NCBI RefSeq assembly: GCF_034039665.1
Contig: NZ_CP120131.1
Span: forward strand, 1,474,446 to 1,538,445
Reading direction: 5' to 3'
Origin: Mammaliicoccus sp. Dog046
GTDB lineage: Bacteria > Bacillota > Bacilli > Staphylococcales > Staphylococcaceae
DNA length: 64,000 nucleotides
Positions 16,473 through 28,700 of the stretch are shown one piece after another. The notes beneath the pieces were generated by a model that had not been told where the DNA came from, ran no database searches, and saw only the letters and a program-made list of their open reading frames with translations. Position 1 is the stretch's first letter; every line of letters begins with the position of its first letter. Position numbers and translations under genes: made by a program.

Positions 16473-17813
16473 TTAATATTGCTTCATGTATTGTTCTCTT
16501 TCCCACTCAGAAACTTGAGTTCTGTAATAATCCCATTCTAATGATTTAGATTGAATGAATTGGCGATAAATATGAGTACCTAATGCGTCTTTAACGACTT
16601 CATTTTCTCTCATTGCTTTAATTGCAGTATAAAGTGTTGACGGTAAGTCTTGTACACCTACTGCTTCGCGTTCTTCTCTATCCATTTCATAGATATTTTG
16701 GTCTACTGATTCTGGTGGAGTTAATTTATTTTTAATTCCATCTAATCCAGCTTGTAAAATTGTAGCAAGCGCTAAATATGGATTTGCTGATGGATCTACT
16801 GAACGAATCTCAACACGAGTTGAAAGTCCACGTGATACAGGTATTCTGATTAATGGTGAACGGTTTTTACCACTCCATGCAATATAACATGGTGCTTCGT
16901 AACCTGGTACTAAACGTTTATAAGAGTTTACTAATGGGTTACATACTGCAGTAAATCCACGTGCATTTTTCAAGATACCAGCGATGAAGTGATATGCATC
17001 ATCAGTTAATTGCATTTCGCCATTTGGATCGAAGAATGCATTTTCTTTACCATTGAATAATGATACGTTAAAGTGCATTCCGCTTCCGTTCACACCAAAT
17101 AATGGTTTTGGCATGAATGTTGCATGCAAGTTATGTTTACGTGCGATAGTTTTAACAACTAATTTGAATGTTTGAATGTTATCACATGCAGTAATTGCAT
17201 CTGCATATTTGAAATCAATTTCATGTTGACCTGGTGCCACTTCATGGTGACTTGCTTCAATATCGAAGCCCATGTCTTCAAGTTCTAATACGATGTCACG
17301 ACGACAATTTTCACCTAAATCTGTAGGTGCTAAATCGAAATATCCGCCATTATCGTTTAATTCTAATGTTGGTTCCCCTTGTTCATCTAATTTGAATAAG
17401 AAGAATTCAGGCTCAGGCCCTAAGTTGAAATCTGTAAATCCTAATTCTTTCATTTCATTGATGACACGTTTCAAGTTTGTACGTGGATCTCCATCAAATG
17501 GTTGACCATCAGGACTATAAATATCACAGATTAATCGTGCAACTTTTCCTTTACCAGCAGTCCATGGGAAAATTACCCAAGTATCTAAATCAGGATATAA
17601 ATACATATCCGACTCTTCAATTCGCACGAATCCTTCAATTGAAGAACCGTCAAACATCATTTCGTTGTCTAAAACTTTTTCCAATTGTGCAATTGGAACC
17701 TCAACGTTTTTAATTGTACCTAAAATATCTGTAAATTGTAATCTTAAATAACGTACGTTTTCTTCGTCAGCAAAACGAAAAATGTCCTCTTTTGTAAATG
17801 ATTGTTTAGCCAT
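16473..17813 (-). CDS. glnA: Glutamine synthetase, type I-alpha
   Basis: 446 residues, normal for the Gram-positive GSI-alpha form. Makes glutamine from glutamate, ammonia and ATP. Landmarks are [20 protein letters not shown] near residue 55, the metal site [36 protein letters not shown], and [16 protein letters not shown]-alpha enzymes are controlled by feedback inhibition and by GlnR rather than adenylylation. GGAGGATAATCAC precedes the ATG. Second gene of the glnRA operon. Confidence 0.98.
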   Translation of the reverse strand: MAKQSFTKEDIFRFADEENVRYLRLQFTDILGTIKNVEVPIAQLEKVLDNEMMFDGSSIEGFVRIEESDMYLYPDLDTWVIFPWTAGKGKVARLICDIYSPDGQPFDGDPRTNLKRVINEMKELGFTDFNLGPEPEFFLFKLDEQGEPTLELNDNGGYFDLAPTDLGENCRRDIVLELEDMGFDIEASHHEVAPGQHEIDFKYADAITACDNIQTFKLVVKTIARKHNLHATFMPKPLFGVNGSGMHFNVSLFNGKENAFFDPNGEMQLTDDAYHFIAGILKNARGFTAVCNPLVNSYKRLVPGYEAPCYIAWSGKNRSPLIRIPVSRGLSTRVEIRSVDPSANPYLALATILQAGLDGIKNKLTPPESVDQNIYEMDREEREAVGVQDLPSTLYTAIKAMRENEVVKDALGTHIYRQFIQSKSLEWDYYRTQVSEWEREQYMKQY

Positions 17814-17831
17814 GTGATTATCCTCCAGTTT

Positions 17832-18188
17832 TTATTTAAAAAATCTTGATAAATCTCCACGGTTAAGTGGTCCTTCTGTTTTAGAAGTTCCTCTAATTAC
17901 CCGCTCTCTCATCTTAAGTTCATCTTCAGAAAGGTCACTCTGTTCTTGTAATAGAATTTGTTTTATCCCTTTCATGTTGAATCCTTTTTCAATAAGATTT
18001 TTAATTTCCAGCAACCTTTCAAGGTCATTTAATGAAAATAACCGTTGATTACCTTCAGTCCTTTTTGGCGAGACAAGCTCATTGCTTTCATAATATCTGA
18101 TTTGTCTAGCTGTTAGCTCTGTTAACTTGATGACTACACCAATTGGAAACACGGCCATGTTTCTTCTAATAATGTCTCTTGACAGCAC
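17832..18188 (-). CDS. glnR: MerR-family nitrogen regulator GlnR
   Basis: 118 residues. N-terminal winged helix of the MerR type (VVIKLTELTARQIRYYE, TEGNQRLFSLNDLERLLEIK) and a short C-terminal tail that in GlnR senses feedback-inhibited glutamine synthetase. The start is GTG at 18188 with GAGGAGG 5 bases upstream. GlnR represses glnRA and other nitrogen genes when glutamine is plentiful. A matching operator lies upstream. Confidence 0.95.
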   Translation of the reverse strand: MLSRDIIRRNMAVFPIGVVIKLTELTARQIRYYESNELVSPKRTEGNQRLFSLNDLERLLEIKNLIEKGFNMKGIKQILLQEQSDLSEDELKMRERVIRGTSKTEGPLNRGDLSRFFK

Positions 18189-18220
18189 GACCGCCTCCTC
18201 TAAATTAAGAACTTAAAATA

Positions 18221-18249
18221 AATTTAGCATACAAATTTTCAGAAAACAA
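18221..18249 (-). promoter_or_regulatory. glnRA promoter
   Basis: Minus-strand TTGTTT (18244-18249) and TAAATT (18221-18226), 17 bases apart, with the GlnR box just upstream of the -35. Confidence 0.6.
18234..18248. promoter_or_regulatory. CodY-box-like sequence in the glnRA promoter
   Basis: AATTTTCAGAAAACA matches 13 of 15 positions of the CodY motif AATTTTCWGAAAATT. It covers the promoter spacer and most of the -35, so binding would block transcription. Confidence 0.45.
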
Positions 18250-18254
18250 ATAAA

Positions 18255-18271
18255 TGTTAGGAAACCTGACA
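18255..18271. promoter_or_regulatory. GlnR operator
   Basis: TGTTAGGAAACCTGACA fits the GlnR/TnrA consensus TGTNAN7TNACA exactly and sits 6 bases upstream of the -35, as in glnRA of other Firmicutes. Confidence 0.8.
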
Positions 18272-18276
18272 TAGAA

Positions 18277-19524
18277 TTATAATTGCACAAGTTCATTCGA
18301 TATTAAATTTTCAACAGCTCTAATAATTGCAATTTTGACGTGTTCATATGTTAATCCACCTTGAATATAAGCTTCATAAGGTGCTCTAATTGGGCCATCT
18401 GCAGTTAACTCTATTGATGAACCTTGTATAAACGTACCAGCAGCCATAATGACATCATCTTCGTATCCAGGCATGTAACTCGGCATTGGACTAAAGTGCG
18501 CATTGATTGGCGAAGCATGTTGAATAGACTGACAAAATGCAATCATTTGTTCTTTTTTATCAAAAGTAACTGATTGTATAATATCTGTTCGTGCATCTTG
18601 ATAATGTGGTGTAGTTGTCATATTTAATTTTTCTAGAAGTAGTGACGTAAATAATGCACCTTTCAAACTTTGACTCACAACATGTGGCGCTAAGAAGAAA
18701 CCTTGGTACATTTCAGGTAAACTACCCAGTGAAGCACCTGCCTCTTTACCGATACCTGGTGCAGTTAATCGATACGCACATCTTTCTATTAAATCCGCAT
18801 TCCCAGAAATATATCCACCAATTTTAGCTAAGCCACCACCAGGATTTTTAATTAGTGATCCAGCAATTAAATCTGCACCAATTTCAATTGGTTCTTTATC
18901 TTCAACAAATTCACCATAGCAATTATCGACAAATATAATCACATTAGGATATTTTTCTTTAATTTGTTTAATTGCACTTTCTATTTTATTGATTGTTAAT
19001 GACGGTCTTGAACTATAACCTTTAGAACGTTGTATAGCGACGACTTTCGTTTGTGCATTGATACTCTCCAATACAGTTTGAATATCGATGTCGCCTTCCT
19101 TCAAATCAACTTCATTGTATTTAATACCTTGTTCAATAAAACTTCCAATGCCATTACCGTTAACGCCAATTACTTCTAATAACGTGTCATATGGTGTACC
19201 AGTAATATATAATAATTCATCTCCATTTTGAAGTTGGCTATTTAGTGCCAATGTAATCGCATGTGTACCTGATATAATTTGTGGTCTAACAAGACTATCT
19301 TCTGCTCTAAATACCTCACTATAAACAGCTTCTAAATGATCTCTACCAATATCATCATATCCATATCCTGTCGTTCCAATTAAATCTGATTCAGTAATTT
19401 TCACTTTATGGAATGCATCTAGTACGCGTGTTTGTGCTATAAATGCATTTTGTTCAACTTTATCAAAATAAGGTCTTAAAGTTGTTTCAACTTCTTTAAT
19501 TAATTGCTCTAATTTCTGTTCCAT
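18277..19524 (-). CDS. PLP-dependent Cys/Met-metabolism lyase, YnbB/aluminium-resistance family
   Basis: 415 residues, normal for the family. PLP lysine expected in the segment AGSLIKNPGGGLAKIGGY; other landmarks are SGTHAITLALNS, IFVDNCYGEFVEDKEP and the C-terminal GPIRAPYEAYIQGGLTYEH. Annotated in databases as methionine gamma-lyase family or aluminium resistance protein; the true reaction is not known. Located between hflX and glnR exactly as ynbB is in B. subtilis. It follows hflX by 12 bases and is probably co-transcribed with it. Confidence 0.9.
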   Translation of the reverse strand: MEQKLEQLIKEVETTLRPYFDKVEQNAFIAQTRVLDAFHKVKITESDLIGTTGYGYDDIGRDHLEAVYSEVFRAEDSLVRPQIISGTHAITLALNSQLQNGDELLYITGTPYDTLLEVIGVNGNGIGSFIEQGIKYNEVDLKEGDIDIQTVLESINAQTKVVAIQRSKGYSSRPSLTINKIESAIKQIKEKYPNVIIFVDNCYGEFVEDKEPIEIGADLIAGSLIKNPGGGLAKIGGYISGNADLIERCAYRLTAPGIGKEAGASLGSLPEMYQGFFLAPHVVSQSLKGALFTSLLLEKLNMTTTPHYQDARTDIIQSVTFDKKEQMIAFCQSIQHASPINAHFSPMPSYMPGYEDDVIMAAGTFIQGSSIELTADGPIRAPYEAYIQGGLTYEHVKIAIIRAVENLISNELVQL

Positions 19525-19536
19525 TTATTCTACCTC

Positions 19537-20775
19537 TTATTTTTGTTTATATCCTTTTATTAAATACGCTTCTTCTATTTCATCAAAGTCCATTGATTCG
19601 ACCAAAGTATGTGTTCTCTGCCAATAAATTTGGTCCGAATCTGTAGATGGTAATGTCATTTCATAATACGACATTGTTTCTTTAATCATTTCCACTAATT
19701 TATCTTTAAATACCGCCTTATCATCTTTAGATTTTGCTGATACAAAGATAGAATGTTCTGAGACAGCTATATCTTTACTATCTATTTTATCTTTCTTATT
19801 GAATGCAACTAACATTGGTATATGATCCATTTCTAACTGTTTCACTAAAGTCATTACAGTTTCATATTGTTCTTGATAGTGTGGATGACTGGCATCAACA
19901 ACATGTATCAGTAATTGTGCATATTTCGCTTCTTCCAACGTTGATTTAAAAGCAGCAATTAAAGTCGTCGGTAACTTTTGAATAAATCCCACTGTATCCG
20001 ATAGAACGACATTAAATCCATCATTGATTGAAATTGCTCTTGATTTAGGATCTAACGTAGCAAATAACAAATCTTTTTCAAATGTTGAATCATTGGTTAA
20101 TTGATTAAACCATGATGATTTCCCTGCATTTGTATAACCAATGAGTGCGACTTGATATGCTTGATTATGCTGTCTTCTCTCTCTATATCTAAATCGATGC
20201 GAAACAATCGTTTCTAATTGATGTTTTATTTCATTCATTCTCGTACGAATATGTCGTCTATCCGTTTCTAATTTTGTTTCACCAGGACCTCTTGTACCAA
20301 TACCGCCACCTAATCGGGATAAACTTTTACCGTGGCCAGATAATCTTGGTAATAAATAATCTAATTGCGCCAATTCTACTTGTAATTGTCCTTCACGACT
20401 AGATGCACGTTGAGCAAATATTTCTAATATCAATTGCGTTCTATCTATTATTTTAGTATTAAACAATTCATCGAGATGCTTCGATTGACCAGTCGTCAAC
20501 TCATCGTTCGCTATAATAGCATCGACGTCTAATTCGTTTAAATCAATATATTCTATAACTTCTTCAATCTTGCCTTTCCCAAAATAATATTGTTGATCTG
20601 GGCGATCTCTTTTTTGTGTAAAAATCTCAACTACTTCAAGCTGACTTGTTTTCGCTAATGAAGCCAACTCATCTACTGTTGATTGAAAAGTCGTTTCGTC
20701 TACTTTTTTATCATGATAAGCTAATAAGATGACTCTTTCTGTTTTATTGATTGTTGATTTCAAATTGTTCTTCAT
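19537..20775 (-). CDS. hflX: GTPase HflX
   Basis: 412 residues. N-terminal HflX domain (HDKKVDETTFQSTVDELASL, YYFGKGKIEEV), a Gly-rich linker (LSRLGGGIGTRGPGETKLE) and a GTPase domain from about residue 200 with G1 GYTNAGKSSWFN, G3 DTVGFI and G4 NKKD. HflX splits stalled or hibernating 70S ribosomes. The ribosome site is weak (AGAGAGCG). Confidence 0.95.
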   Translation of the reverse strand: MKNNLKSTINKTERVILLAYHDKKVDETTFQSTVDELASLAKTSQLEVVEIFTQKRDRPDQQYYFGKGKIEEVIEYIDLNELDVDAIIANDELTTGQSKHLDELFNTKIIDRTQLILEIFAQRASSREGQLQVELAQLDYLLPRLSGHGKSLSRLGGGIGTRGPGETKLETDRRHIRTRMNEIKHQLETIVSHRFRYRERRQHNQAYQVALIGYTNAGKSSWFNQLTNDSTFEKDLLFATLDPKSRAISINDGFNVVLSDTVGFIQKLPTTLIAAFKSTLEEAKYAQLLIHVVDASHPHYQEQYETVMTLVKQLEMDHIPMLVAFNKKDKIDSKDIAVSEHSIFVSAKSKDDKAVFKDKLVEMIKETMSYYEMTLPSTDSDQIYWQRTHTLVESMDFDEIEEAYLIKGYKQK

Positions 20776-20884
20776 TTATATCACGCTCTCTTTGATTTTA
20801 TTTTAACATAGAAACGATTATGCATATTAATATGCGATTGAATATTTTTTTATTATAATGAATTTAAGAAAAGGAGTGAGCGTT

Positions 20885-21358
20885 ATGACAATCTATGACT
20901 TTGAAGTAGCAAAAACAAATGGTGAGCTATACTCATTATCTGATTATAAAGATAAAGTAATATTAATCGTAAATACAGCAAGTGAATGTGGTTTTACACC
21001 TCAATTTGAAGGATTAGAATCACTTTATCAAGATTATAAAGATAGCGGCTTAGTTGTATTAGGGTTTCCTTGTAATCAATTTGGGAATCAAGAACCTGGA
21101 GATTCTTACGAAGCATATCAAAATTGTAAATTAAACTATGGTGTAACTTTCCCTATGCACGAGAAAATCAACGTTAAAGGATCTGAACAACATCCATTAT
21201 ATGATTATTTAACGAGTGCGAAAAAAGGTATATTAAACGGGGCAATCAAATGGAATTTCACGAAATTCCTTGTTAATAAAGATGGTGAAGTCGTACAACG
21301 CTTTGCTCCTCAAAAAAGTCCAGATCAATTAAGAAGTGCAATTGAAGAATTGTTATAA
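20885..21358 (+). CDS. bsaA: Glutathione-peroxidase-family thiol peroxidase
   Basis: 157 residues from the ATG at 20885, with AAAAGGAG before it. The catalytic Cys replaces selenocysteine in [16 protein letters not shown]; other signature segments are [14 protein letters not shown], with the second Cys, and [12 protein letters not shown] with the Trp. Cysteine forms of this family usually take electrons from thioredoxin; staphylococci lack glutathione and use bacillithiol. The symbol follows S. aureus usage. Monocistronic. Confidence 0.92.
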   Translation: MTIYDFEVAKTNGELYSLSDYKDKVILIVNTASECGFTPQFEGLESLYQDYKDSGLVVLGFPCNQFGNQEPGDSYEAYQNCKLNYGVTFPMHEKINVKGSEQHPLYDYLTSAKKGILNGAIKWNFTKFLVNKDGEVVQRFAPQKSPDQLRSAIEELL

Positions 21359-21363
21359 ACATT

Positions 21364-21410
21364 TAAGAGGTTCTATACGTGTAGTTTAACTACACGTATA
21401 GAACCTCTTA
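21364..21410. terminator. Long hairpin between the peroxidase gene and hfq
   Basis: 22-bp perfect stem with a 3-base loop between convergent genes. The usual T-run is missing on both sides, so it may terminate less efficiently or protect 3' ends. Confidence 0.7.
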
Positions 21411-21430
21411 GACATTATACACCGTGACGA

Positions 21431-21661
21431 TTAAGCTTCTTCTTTAGTTTCTTCTTCGTCTTGTGCATCTACGAAAGTTGAAATAGCATGTTTGTAAATT
21501 AGATTTTCTTTTCCTTCAATATATAATAATACAACTTTGTCGTCAAAATTGACGATTTTGCCTTTCATTTGGAAACCATTTAATAAGAAGATTGTTAATT
21601 CAGTACCTTCTGATTTAAATTTCTCCAATAATACTTCTTGAATATTTTCTTTCTCTGCCAT
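21431..21661 (-). CDS. hfq: RNA chaperone Hfq
   Basis: 76 residues. Sm1 motif in the TELTIFLLNGFQMKGKIVNFDD stretch and Sm2-like YKHAISTF, which replaces the enterobacterial YKHAIST core with the same residues. Forms a hexameric ring binding U-rich and A-rich RNA. The C-terminus is short and acidic (EEETKEEA). AAGGAGAAAG precedes the ATG. Directly downstream of miaA, the standard Firmicute and proteobacterial pair. Confidence 0.95.
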   Translation of the reverse strand: MAEKENIQEVLLEKFKSEGTELTIFLLNGFQMKGKIVNFDDKVVLLYIEGKENLIYKHAISTFVDAQDEEETKEEA

Positions 21662-21674
21662 ATGACTTTCTCCT

Positions 21675-22604
21675 TCACTCGGATAATTGGATTACGTTGT
21701 CCGCGATTTCTGATAAAGTCTGTTTATCCCGTTGAAACCAAGTTACATCCATTTTATTTTTAAACCATGTCATTTGACGCTTGGCATATCTTCTAGAATT
21801 TTGCTTGATTTGTTCTTTAGAAGTTTCTATATCTATCTTTCCCCTTACAACTGGTATTAATTCTTTGTATCCAATTGCTTGCATACTTTGTGAATTTTCA
21901 TACCCCATCTCAACAAGATTAGACACTTCTTTATATAATCCTCGCTCCAACATCATGTCGACGCGCATATTAATTCTTTCATATAATGTTTCACGCGACA
22001 TTTCTATCCCAACTAATATTGTACTATATTTTCCAGAAAAAGTCTGGCTTTTCTTGCGTTCACTTAAAGTTTTTTTTGTTTTTAAGTAATATTCAATTGC
22101 TCGTTCAACTCTTTTGCGATTGTTCGGATGCACTGATGACGCCGTTTCTGGATCAAACGACTTTAAATGTTCATGCATTTCGATATTATTTAATTTAGAT
22201 AATTCTTTTAATTTATTTTGAATAATTTCCATTTTTTCAGAATCTATCTCTTCTTCTTCCAATTGATAATCATATAATACAGATTGTACATATAAACCTG
22301 TCCCACCTACTAAAATCGGTATTTTTCCACGATTATGAATATCATCAACAATTTCTGAAAATTCCTTTTTAAATTGATAAACTGAATATGTTTCACACGG
22401 TTCATAAACGTCAATTAAATGGTGTGGAATACCTTCACGTTCTTCTTCGGTAGCTTTTGCAGTTCCGATATCTAGACCTTTATAAATTTGAAAGGCATCT
22501 CCATTTATAATTTCACCGTTCAATGCTTTAGCCAATTTAATGCTTAACTCTGTTTTACCTACTGCTGTCGGTCCAACTATTGCGATCAAAGGTTTATTGC
22601 TCAT
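21675..22604 (-). CDS. miaA: tRNA dimethylallyltransferase
   Basis: 309 residues. Adds a dimethylallyl group to A37 of tRNAs reading UNN codons; MiaB in this window then methylthiolates the same base. P-loop GPTAVGKTELS at the N-terminus, GDAFQIYKGLDIGTAKAT, GGTGLYVQSVLYDY, and C-terminal QNSRRYAKRQMTWFKN. The start overlaps the upstream hydrolase gene by 11 bases. Confidence 0.97.
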   Translation of the reverse strand: MSNKPLIAIVGPTAVGKTELSIKLAKALNGEIINGDAFQIYKGLDIGTAKATEEEREGIPHHLIDVYEPCETYSVYQFKKEFSEIVDDIHNRGKIPILVGGTGLYVQSVLYDYQLEEEEIDSEKMEIIQNKLKELSKLNNIEMHEHLKSFDPETASSVHPNNRKRVERAIEYYLKTKKTLSERKKSQTFSGKYSTILVGIEMSRETLYERINMRVDMMLERGLYKEVSNLVEMGYENSQSMQAIGYKELIPVVRGKIDIETSKEQIKQNSRRYAKRQMTWFKNKMDVTWFQRDKQTLSEIADNVIQLSE

Positions 22605-23550
22605 TTTTTATTTCCTCTTTTTCTAAATGTTTAATTTGTAGATTTAACCAATGATACAAGTGTTCATATACATCATATTGGTTTGTTTCGAACAACACTT
22701 CATGCCTTTTGTTTTTATATAATTGAACTGTCACGTGTTTAACACCAGCGCGTTTATATAAAGATGCGAGACGTTTAATTCCTACGCCAAATCCACCGAA
22801 ATGATCTTCTTTACCTGAAACGAATAACACTGGCATTTTTGAATTTTGTTTTTTAATATATGTTCGCTTTTTAGATTGCTCAGCTACTTTTACAATTTCG
22901 TATAATACTTTATGCGAAACTGGAAAACCTGCATAAGGGTCTTTTTCATATGATTCTCGATTATCATCACTTTCACTCAACCAATTATGATCCTTGTTTA
23001 GCGATTTATGTTCTCTATTAATCGTTTTAAACGCAATATTATTTATAAATTTGGACTTCACACGACTTCCTAAAAATAAATTGACTACTTTTAAAGCATT
23101 GTAATTAAATTTACCTTGAAGTTTCGGATAAATAACCGTACCTGATAACATAAGAATATCCACATCTTCAGGATAATCATGAACATATTTTCTTGCTACT
23201 AGCGAACCCATAGAATGCCCAAGTAAAATATATGGTAAATCCGGATTAAGTTCAGATTTAAATGTTTCATTTATCTCTTTAACATCATCTACTAATTCTT
23301 GCATCGAATTAAAATGCCCTCTAGTAGAAGGTTCTATATTTATACCGTGACCACGGTGATTATGTCTTAATATATGAAATCCACGTTTACATAAATACTC
23401 TGCAAGAAGGTCGTATCGATCTTTGTGTTCAGAAACACCATGCAGAATATGTATGATACCAATTGGTTCTTCATCAGTTTTATCAATTGTTATTTCTAAA
23501 GTTTGTTCTGTTGATAAAGTTATTTTATGATTAATTCTTCTCAAAGTCAT
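22594..23550 (-). CDS. Alpha/beta hydrolase, lysophospholipase/monoglyceride-lipase type
   Basis: 318 residues. Serine_hydrolase/PldB-like fold: HGVSEHKDRY near residue 40 (oxyanion region), HNHRGHG, nucleophile elbow ILLGHSMGSLVARKY (Ser ~117), Asp in VSGKEDHFGG, and His in KNKRHEVLFE. No signal peptide. It probably acts on lipid esters, but the substrate is not known. GGAGG precedes the ATG, and the stop overlaps miaA, so it heads the hydrolase-miaA-hfq unit. Confidence 0.9.
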   Translation of the reverse strand: MTLRRINHKITLSTEQTLEITIDKTDEEPIGIIHILHGVSEHKDRYDLLAEYLCKRGFHILRHNHRGHGINIEPSTRGHFNSMQELVDDVKEINETFKSELNPDLPYILLGHSMGSLVARKYVHDYPEDVDILMLSGTVIYPKLQGKFNYNALKVVNLFLGSRVKSKFINNIAFKTINREHKSLNKDHNWLSESDDNRESYEKDPYAGFPVSHKVLYEIVKVAEQSKKRTYIKKQNSKMPVLFVSGKEDHFGGFGVGIKRLASLYKRAGVKHVTVQLYKNKRHEVLFETNQYDVYEHLYHWLNLQIKHLEKEEIKNEQ

Positions 23551-23643
23551 ACGCCTCCATTCTTTTACATTATATCAAATTCAAGAACGCTTAAACATTC
23601 ATAAAGTCTCATTTAATCATTTCATATTTATATCAATAAAAAA

Positions 23644-23806
23644 GGGAGCGGGACAGAAATCTAATTTATAAAAAAGATTTCGTAGTCCCGCCCCGGCAAG
23701 GATGACTAGAGTTTAAAAAAACTTGGTACAAGCGCATTTCTAACTCAGTCATCTACTGCCAAGATACTAAAAGAGACTGAGACATTATTAATGTCCCAGC
23801 CTCTCT
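23644..23806 (-). repeat. Three-hairpin intergenic repeat, copy 1
   Basis: About 163 bases, found again at 33795-33953 and 40949-41109. Read on the minus strand it has a GAGGCTGGGACA/TGTCTCAGTCTC hairpin plus TTTTAGT (a terminator for glpD), a GATGACT/AGTCATC hairpin, and a GCGGGAC/GTCCCGC hairpin with an inner AAATCT/AGATTT stem. Related sequences are common in staphylococcal genomes. No frame is conserved. Confidence 0.9.
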
Positions 23807-23836
23807 TATGCTTAAAACGTGTGATTAACAATTAAA

Positions 23837-25513
23837 TTATTTAACGATTGCAGGTTGATCATTAGGATTAACTGCTTCTTTAATTGCTCTTTCTAATTCA
23901 TCTTTGTAAACACGTGTAGTATCTGTATCATAGTTTAATACTTTTGCCATTACTTCAACAATTGCATCTTTATGTTCAATTACATAATTGATGTCAAAGT
24001 ATAAACGACCAGAACGTCTTACTAAGAAGTCTGTTGGTTTATGAACCATTTCTTTTTGAATGCTGTAAATAACTTCAGCATACACTTCGATTGGTAAGTT
24101 AACATCTGCAACTTGTGTAGCATGTGCAATTTCAAATACATCGTCAACATTTGAACCATATTTTCTAGCTAAATAACGTGCTGCATCTTCTGAAAGATTA
24201 TAGTCTTTTGCTGCTTTAACTTTGTTTTCAACGAATGTTTCGAAGTTTTTACTTCCGCCAACATTACCACCAGAAATATGTGTACCTTTTGTATCACATG
24301 GTTTGAATGATAATTTGTATTCTTCTTTAAGACGTTTACTTAATAAGTCCACGATATCTTGCGCCATATGACGGTATCCAGTTAATTTACCACCAGCAAT
24401 TGTTAGTAATCCTGAATCACCTTCCCAAATTTCATCTTTACGAGAAATTTCTGATGGGTCTTTCCCTTTTTCGAAAATAAGTGGTCTTACACCAGCCCAA
24501 GTAGATTCAATATCTTTATCTTCTACTTTCACAGTTGGGAACATATAGTGAATCGCGTCAATTAAATATGAACGATCTTCTTCAGTTACTTTTGGTGATG
24601 ATTTATCGTTATCGTAAATAGTATCTGTTGTACCTACATATGCTTTACCATCTCTAGGAATAGCAAAGATCATTCTGCCATCATTTTCAGTATCAAAGTA
24701 TACTGCTTGTTTTAATGGGAATACACTTTGGTCAATAACAATGTGTACACCTTTAGTTAATCTAAGTTGTTTATTATTTGTAGAGTAGTCTTTACCTCTT
24801 ACTTCATCTACCCATGGTCCTGCTGCATTAATAACTCTTTTACCTTTAATTTCGAAAATTTCATTTTGTAATAAATCTGTAGCTTCAATACCTGAAACTT
24901 TATTTTTCTTGTTGTATAAGAATTGGTTAGATTTTGTATAGTTAATGATATCAGCACCAAATTCACGTGCACGTTTCATAACTTCAATTGTTAATCGCGC
25001 ATCATCTGTACGATATTCAACATAATATCCACCAGCTTTTAAGCCATCTTGTTTTACTAATGGTTCTTTATTGATAGTTTCTTCTCTACTTAACATTGAA
25101 CGACGTTCTGCTTTTTTAACACCAGCTAAGAAGTCATATACTTTTAACCCGATTGAAGTACTGAATGGTCCCATGCTACCGCCTTTATGAAGAGGTAATA
25201 ACATCCATTCAGGTGTAGTAACGTGAGGTCCGTTTTCATAAACGATTGCTCTTTCTTTACCTGTTTCAGCAACGACACCTACTTGAAGTTGTTTCAAGTA
25301 ACGTAAACCACCGTGAACTAATTTAGTACTTCTTGAACTTGTTCCTTGTGCAAAGTCTTGCATTTCTACAAGTGCTACTTTCATACCACGTTGAGATGCG
25401 TCTAATGCGATCCCTGCACCAGTAATTCCTCCACCTATAACGACTACATCATACTCAGTATTTTTGAGTTGATTTTTAACTTGATTACGATTTAATGCTG
25501 ATAAATGTTGCAT
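23837..25513 (-). CDS. glpD: Aerobic glycerol-3-phosphate dehydrogenase
   Basis: 558 residues. FAD enzyme at the membrane face, oxidising glycerol-3-phosphate to dihydroxyacetone phosphate and feeding electrons to quinone. FAD motif [38 protein letters not shown], and the C-terminal domain with [19 protein letters not shown] lies 9 bases before the ATG at 25513 and only 3 before the in-frame ATG at 25519, so 25513 is chosen. A longer frame upstream runs through the leader terminator and is not coding. Confidence 0.97.
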   Translation of the reverse strand: MQHLSALNRNQVKNQLKNTEYDVVVIGGGITGAGIALDASQRGMKVALVEMQDFAQGTSSRSTKLVHGGLRYLKQLQVGVVAETGKERAIVYENGPHVTTPEWMLLPLHKGGSMGPFSTSIGLKVYDFLAGVKKAERRSMLSREETINKEPLVKQDGLKAGGYYVEYRTDDARLTIEVMKRAREFGADIINYTKSNQFLYNKKNKVSGIEATDLLQNEIFEIKGKRVINAAGPWVDEVRGKDYSTNNKQLRLTKGVHIVIDQSVFPLKQAVYFDTENDGRMIFAIPRDGKAYVGTTDTIYDNDKSSPKVTEEDRSYLIDAIHYMFPTVKVEDKDIESTWAGVRPLIFEKGKDPSEISRKDEIWEGDSGLLTIAGGKLTGYRHMAQDIVDLLSKRLKEEYKLSFKPCDTKGTHISGGNVGGSKNFETFVENKVKAAKDYNLSEDAARYLARKYGSNVDDVFEIAHATQVADVNLPIEVYAEVIYSIQKEMVHKPTDFLVRRSGRLYFDINYVIEHKDAIVEVMAKVLNYDTDTTRVYKDELERAIKEAVNPNDQPAIVK

Positions 25514-25536
25514 AACCATTTTCCTCCTATGAAAGT

Positions 25537-25590
25537 AAAAAAATGAGAGACTCGTCCCTACAAAAAATTGTATGAACAAAGCCTCTCACA
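25537..25590 (-). terminator. Leader terminator of glpD, GlpP antitermination target
   Basis: Between promoter and start codon on the minus strand: TGTGAGAGGC pairs with GTCTCTCA, followed by a run of seven T. In B. subtilis GlpP with glycerol-3-phosphate prevents termination at the equivalent place. GlpP is encoded nearby at 28158-28691. Confidence 0.75.
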
Positions 25591-25600
25591 TCTCTACGAA

Positions 25601-25628
25601 ATATTAACTTAACCTAATGATAACACAA
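25601..25628 (-). promoter_or_regulatory. glpD promoter
   Basis: Minus-strand TTGTGT (25623-25628) and TAATAT (25601-25606) 16 bases apart, just upstream of the leader terminator and inside the glpK-glpD gap. Confidence 0.5.
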
Positions 25629-25629
25629 C

Positions 25630-27968
<2,339 letters not shown>

Positions 27969-28003
27969 ACTAAACACCCTCCTCAATTTTGATGCTAATA
28001 CAT

Positions 28004-28090
28004 AAAAAACCCCTCTACTGACAACTATACATATTATTTGCATCTTAATTTATACAAATTAATACCATTGTGCTGTTTGTAGAGGGTCTC
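28004..28090 (-). terminator. Leader terminator of glpFK, GlpP antitermination target
   Basis: CCCTCTAC pairs with GTAGAGGG (plus-strand arms 28011-28018 and 28079-28086) across a 60-base loop, then TTTTTT on the minus strand. It lies between the strong promoter and glpF, as expected for GlpP control. Confidence 0.7.
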
Positions 28091-28122
28091 ATTTACTCGT
28101 CTCATATATTAACTTAAGTAAA

Positions 28123-28151
28123 ATTATAATACTTAATGAAAACGTTGTCAA
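28123..28151 (-). promoter_or_regulatory. Consensus sigma-A promoter of glpFK
   Basis: Minus-strand TTGACA (28146-28151), 17 bases, TATAAT (28123-28128): a full consensus promoter, overlapped by a cre site, with a leader terminator downstream. Confidence 0.85.
28136..28150 (+). promoter_or_regulatory. CcpA cre site on the glpFK promoter
   Basis: ATGAAAACGTTGTCA fits WTGNAANCGNWNNCW at every fixed position and covers the -35 and spacer, so bound CcpA would exclude RNA polymerase. Confidence 0.85.
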
Positions 28152-28157
28152 ATCAAT

Positions 28158-28691
28158 TTACCAAATAGATACATCACTTGAAGTAATATACTGTGCACCG
28201 CTTTCAATCGCAAGATTAATTTCTTCATCTGTGTTGATTAATCCCCCAGCAATAATACTTTTACCAGTTTTATCACTGATTTCTTTTATTACTTTTGTAG
28301 CAACACCTGGTAAGACTTCCACTAAGTCAGGATCTGCTTGTTTGATTAAATCTATACTTCTACTTAATGCCGTGCTATCTAAAATAAATACTCTTAATAT
28401 AGTAAGTGTGTTTAATTTCTTAGCTCTTTTTATAATTTTTGATTTTGTTGATATGATGCCATGTGGCTTATACTGTTGGATCACATATTCTACAGCCGCT
28501 TCATCATTGGATAATCCTTTTATTAAATCAATATGCAGCATTACATCTTTATTATGCTTTTTCATTTGTTCTAAAATGCCTTGTAAATGGCCAATATGTG
28601 TATCTAATAAAACACATCGTTCATAATCCATTTTGAAAAATTTCTCCATATCTTTCATTGATCGAATCGCTGGCAATATGTGTTTATTCAT
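28158..28691 (-). CDS. glpP: Glycerol uptake operon antiterminator GlpP
   Basis: 177 residues, TIM-barrel-like RNA-binding protein. The family pattern is visible in PAIRSMKDMEKF, LLDTHIGHL, VMLHIDLIKGLSNDEAAVEY, DLVEVLPGVATKVI and SIIAGGLINTDEEI. It binds glycerol-3-phosphate and acts on the glpD and glpF leaders. GTAGGAGG precedes the ATG. Located between mutL and glpF. Confidence 0.95.
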   Translation of the reverse strand: MNKHILPAIRSMKDMEKFFKMDYERCVLLDTHIGHLQGILEQMKKHNKDVMLHIDLIKGLSNDEAAVEYVIQQYKPHGIISTKSKIIKRAKKLNTLTILRVFILDSTALSRSIDLIKQADPDLVEVLPGVATKVIKEISDKTGKSIIAGGLINTDEEINLAIESGAQYITSSDVSIW

Positions 28692-28700
28692 CTTATCCTC

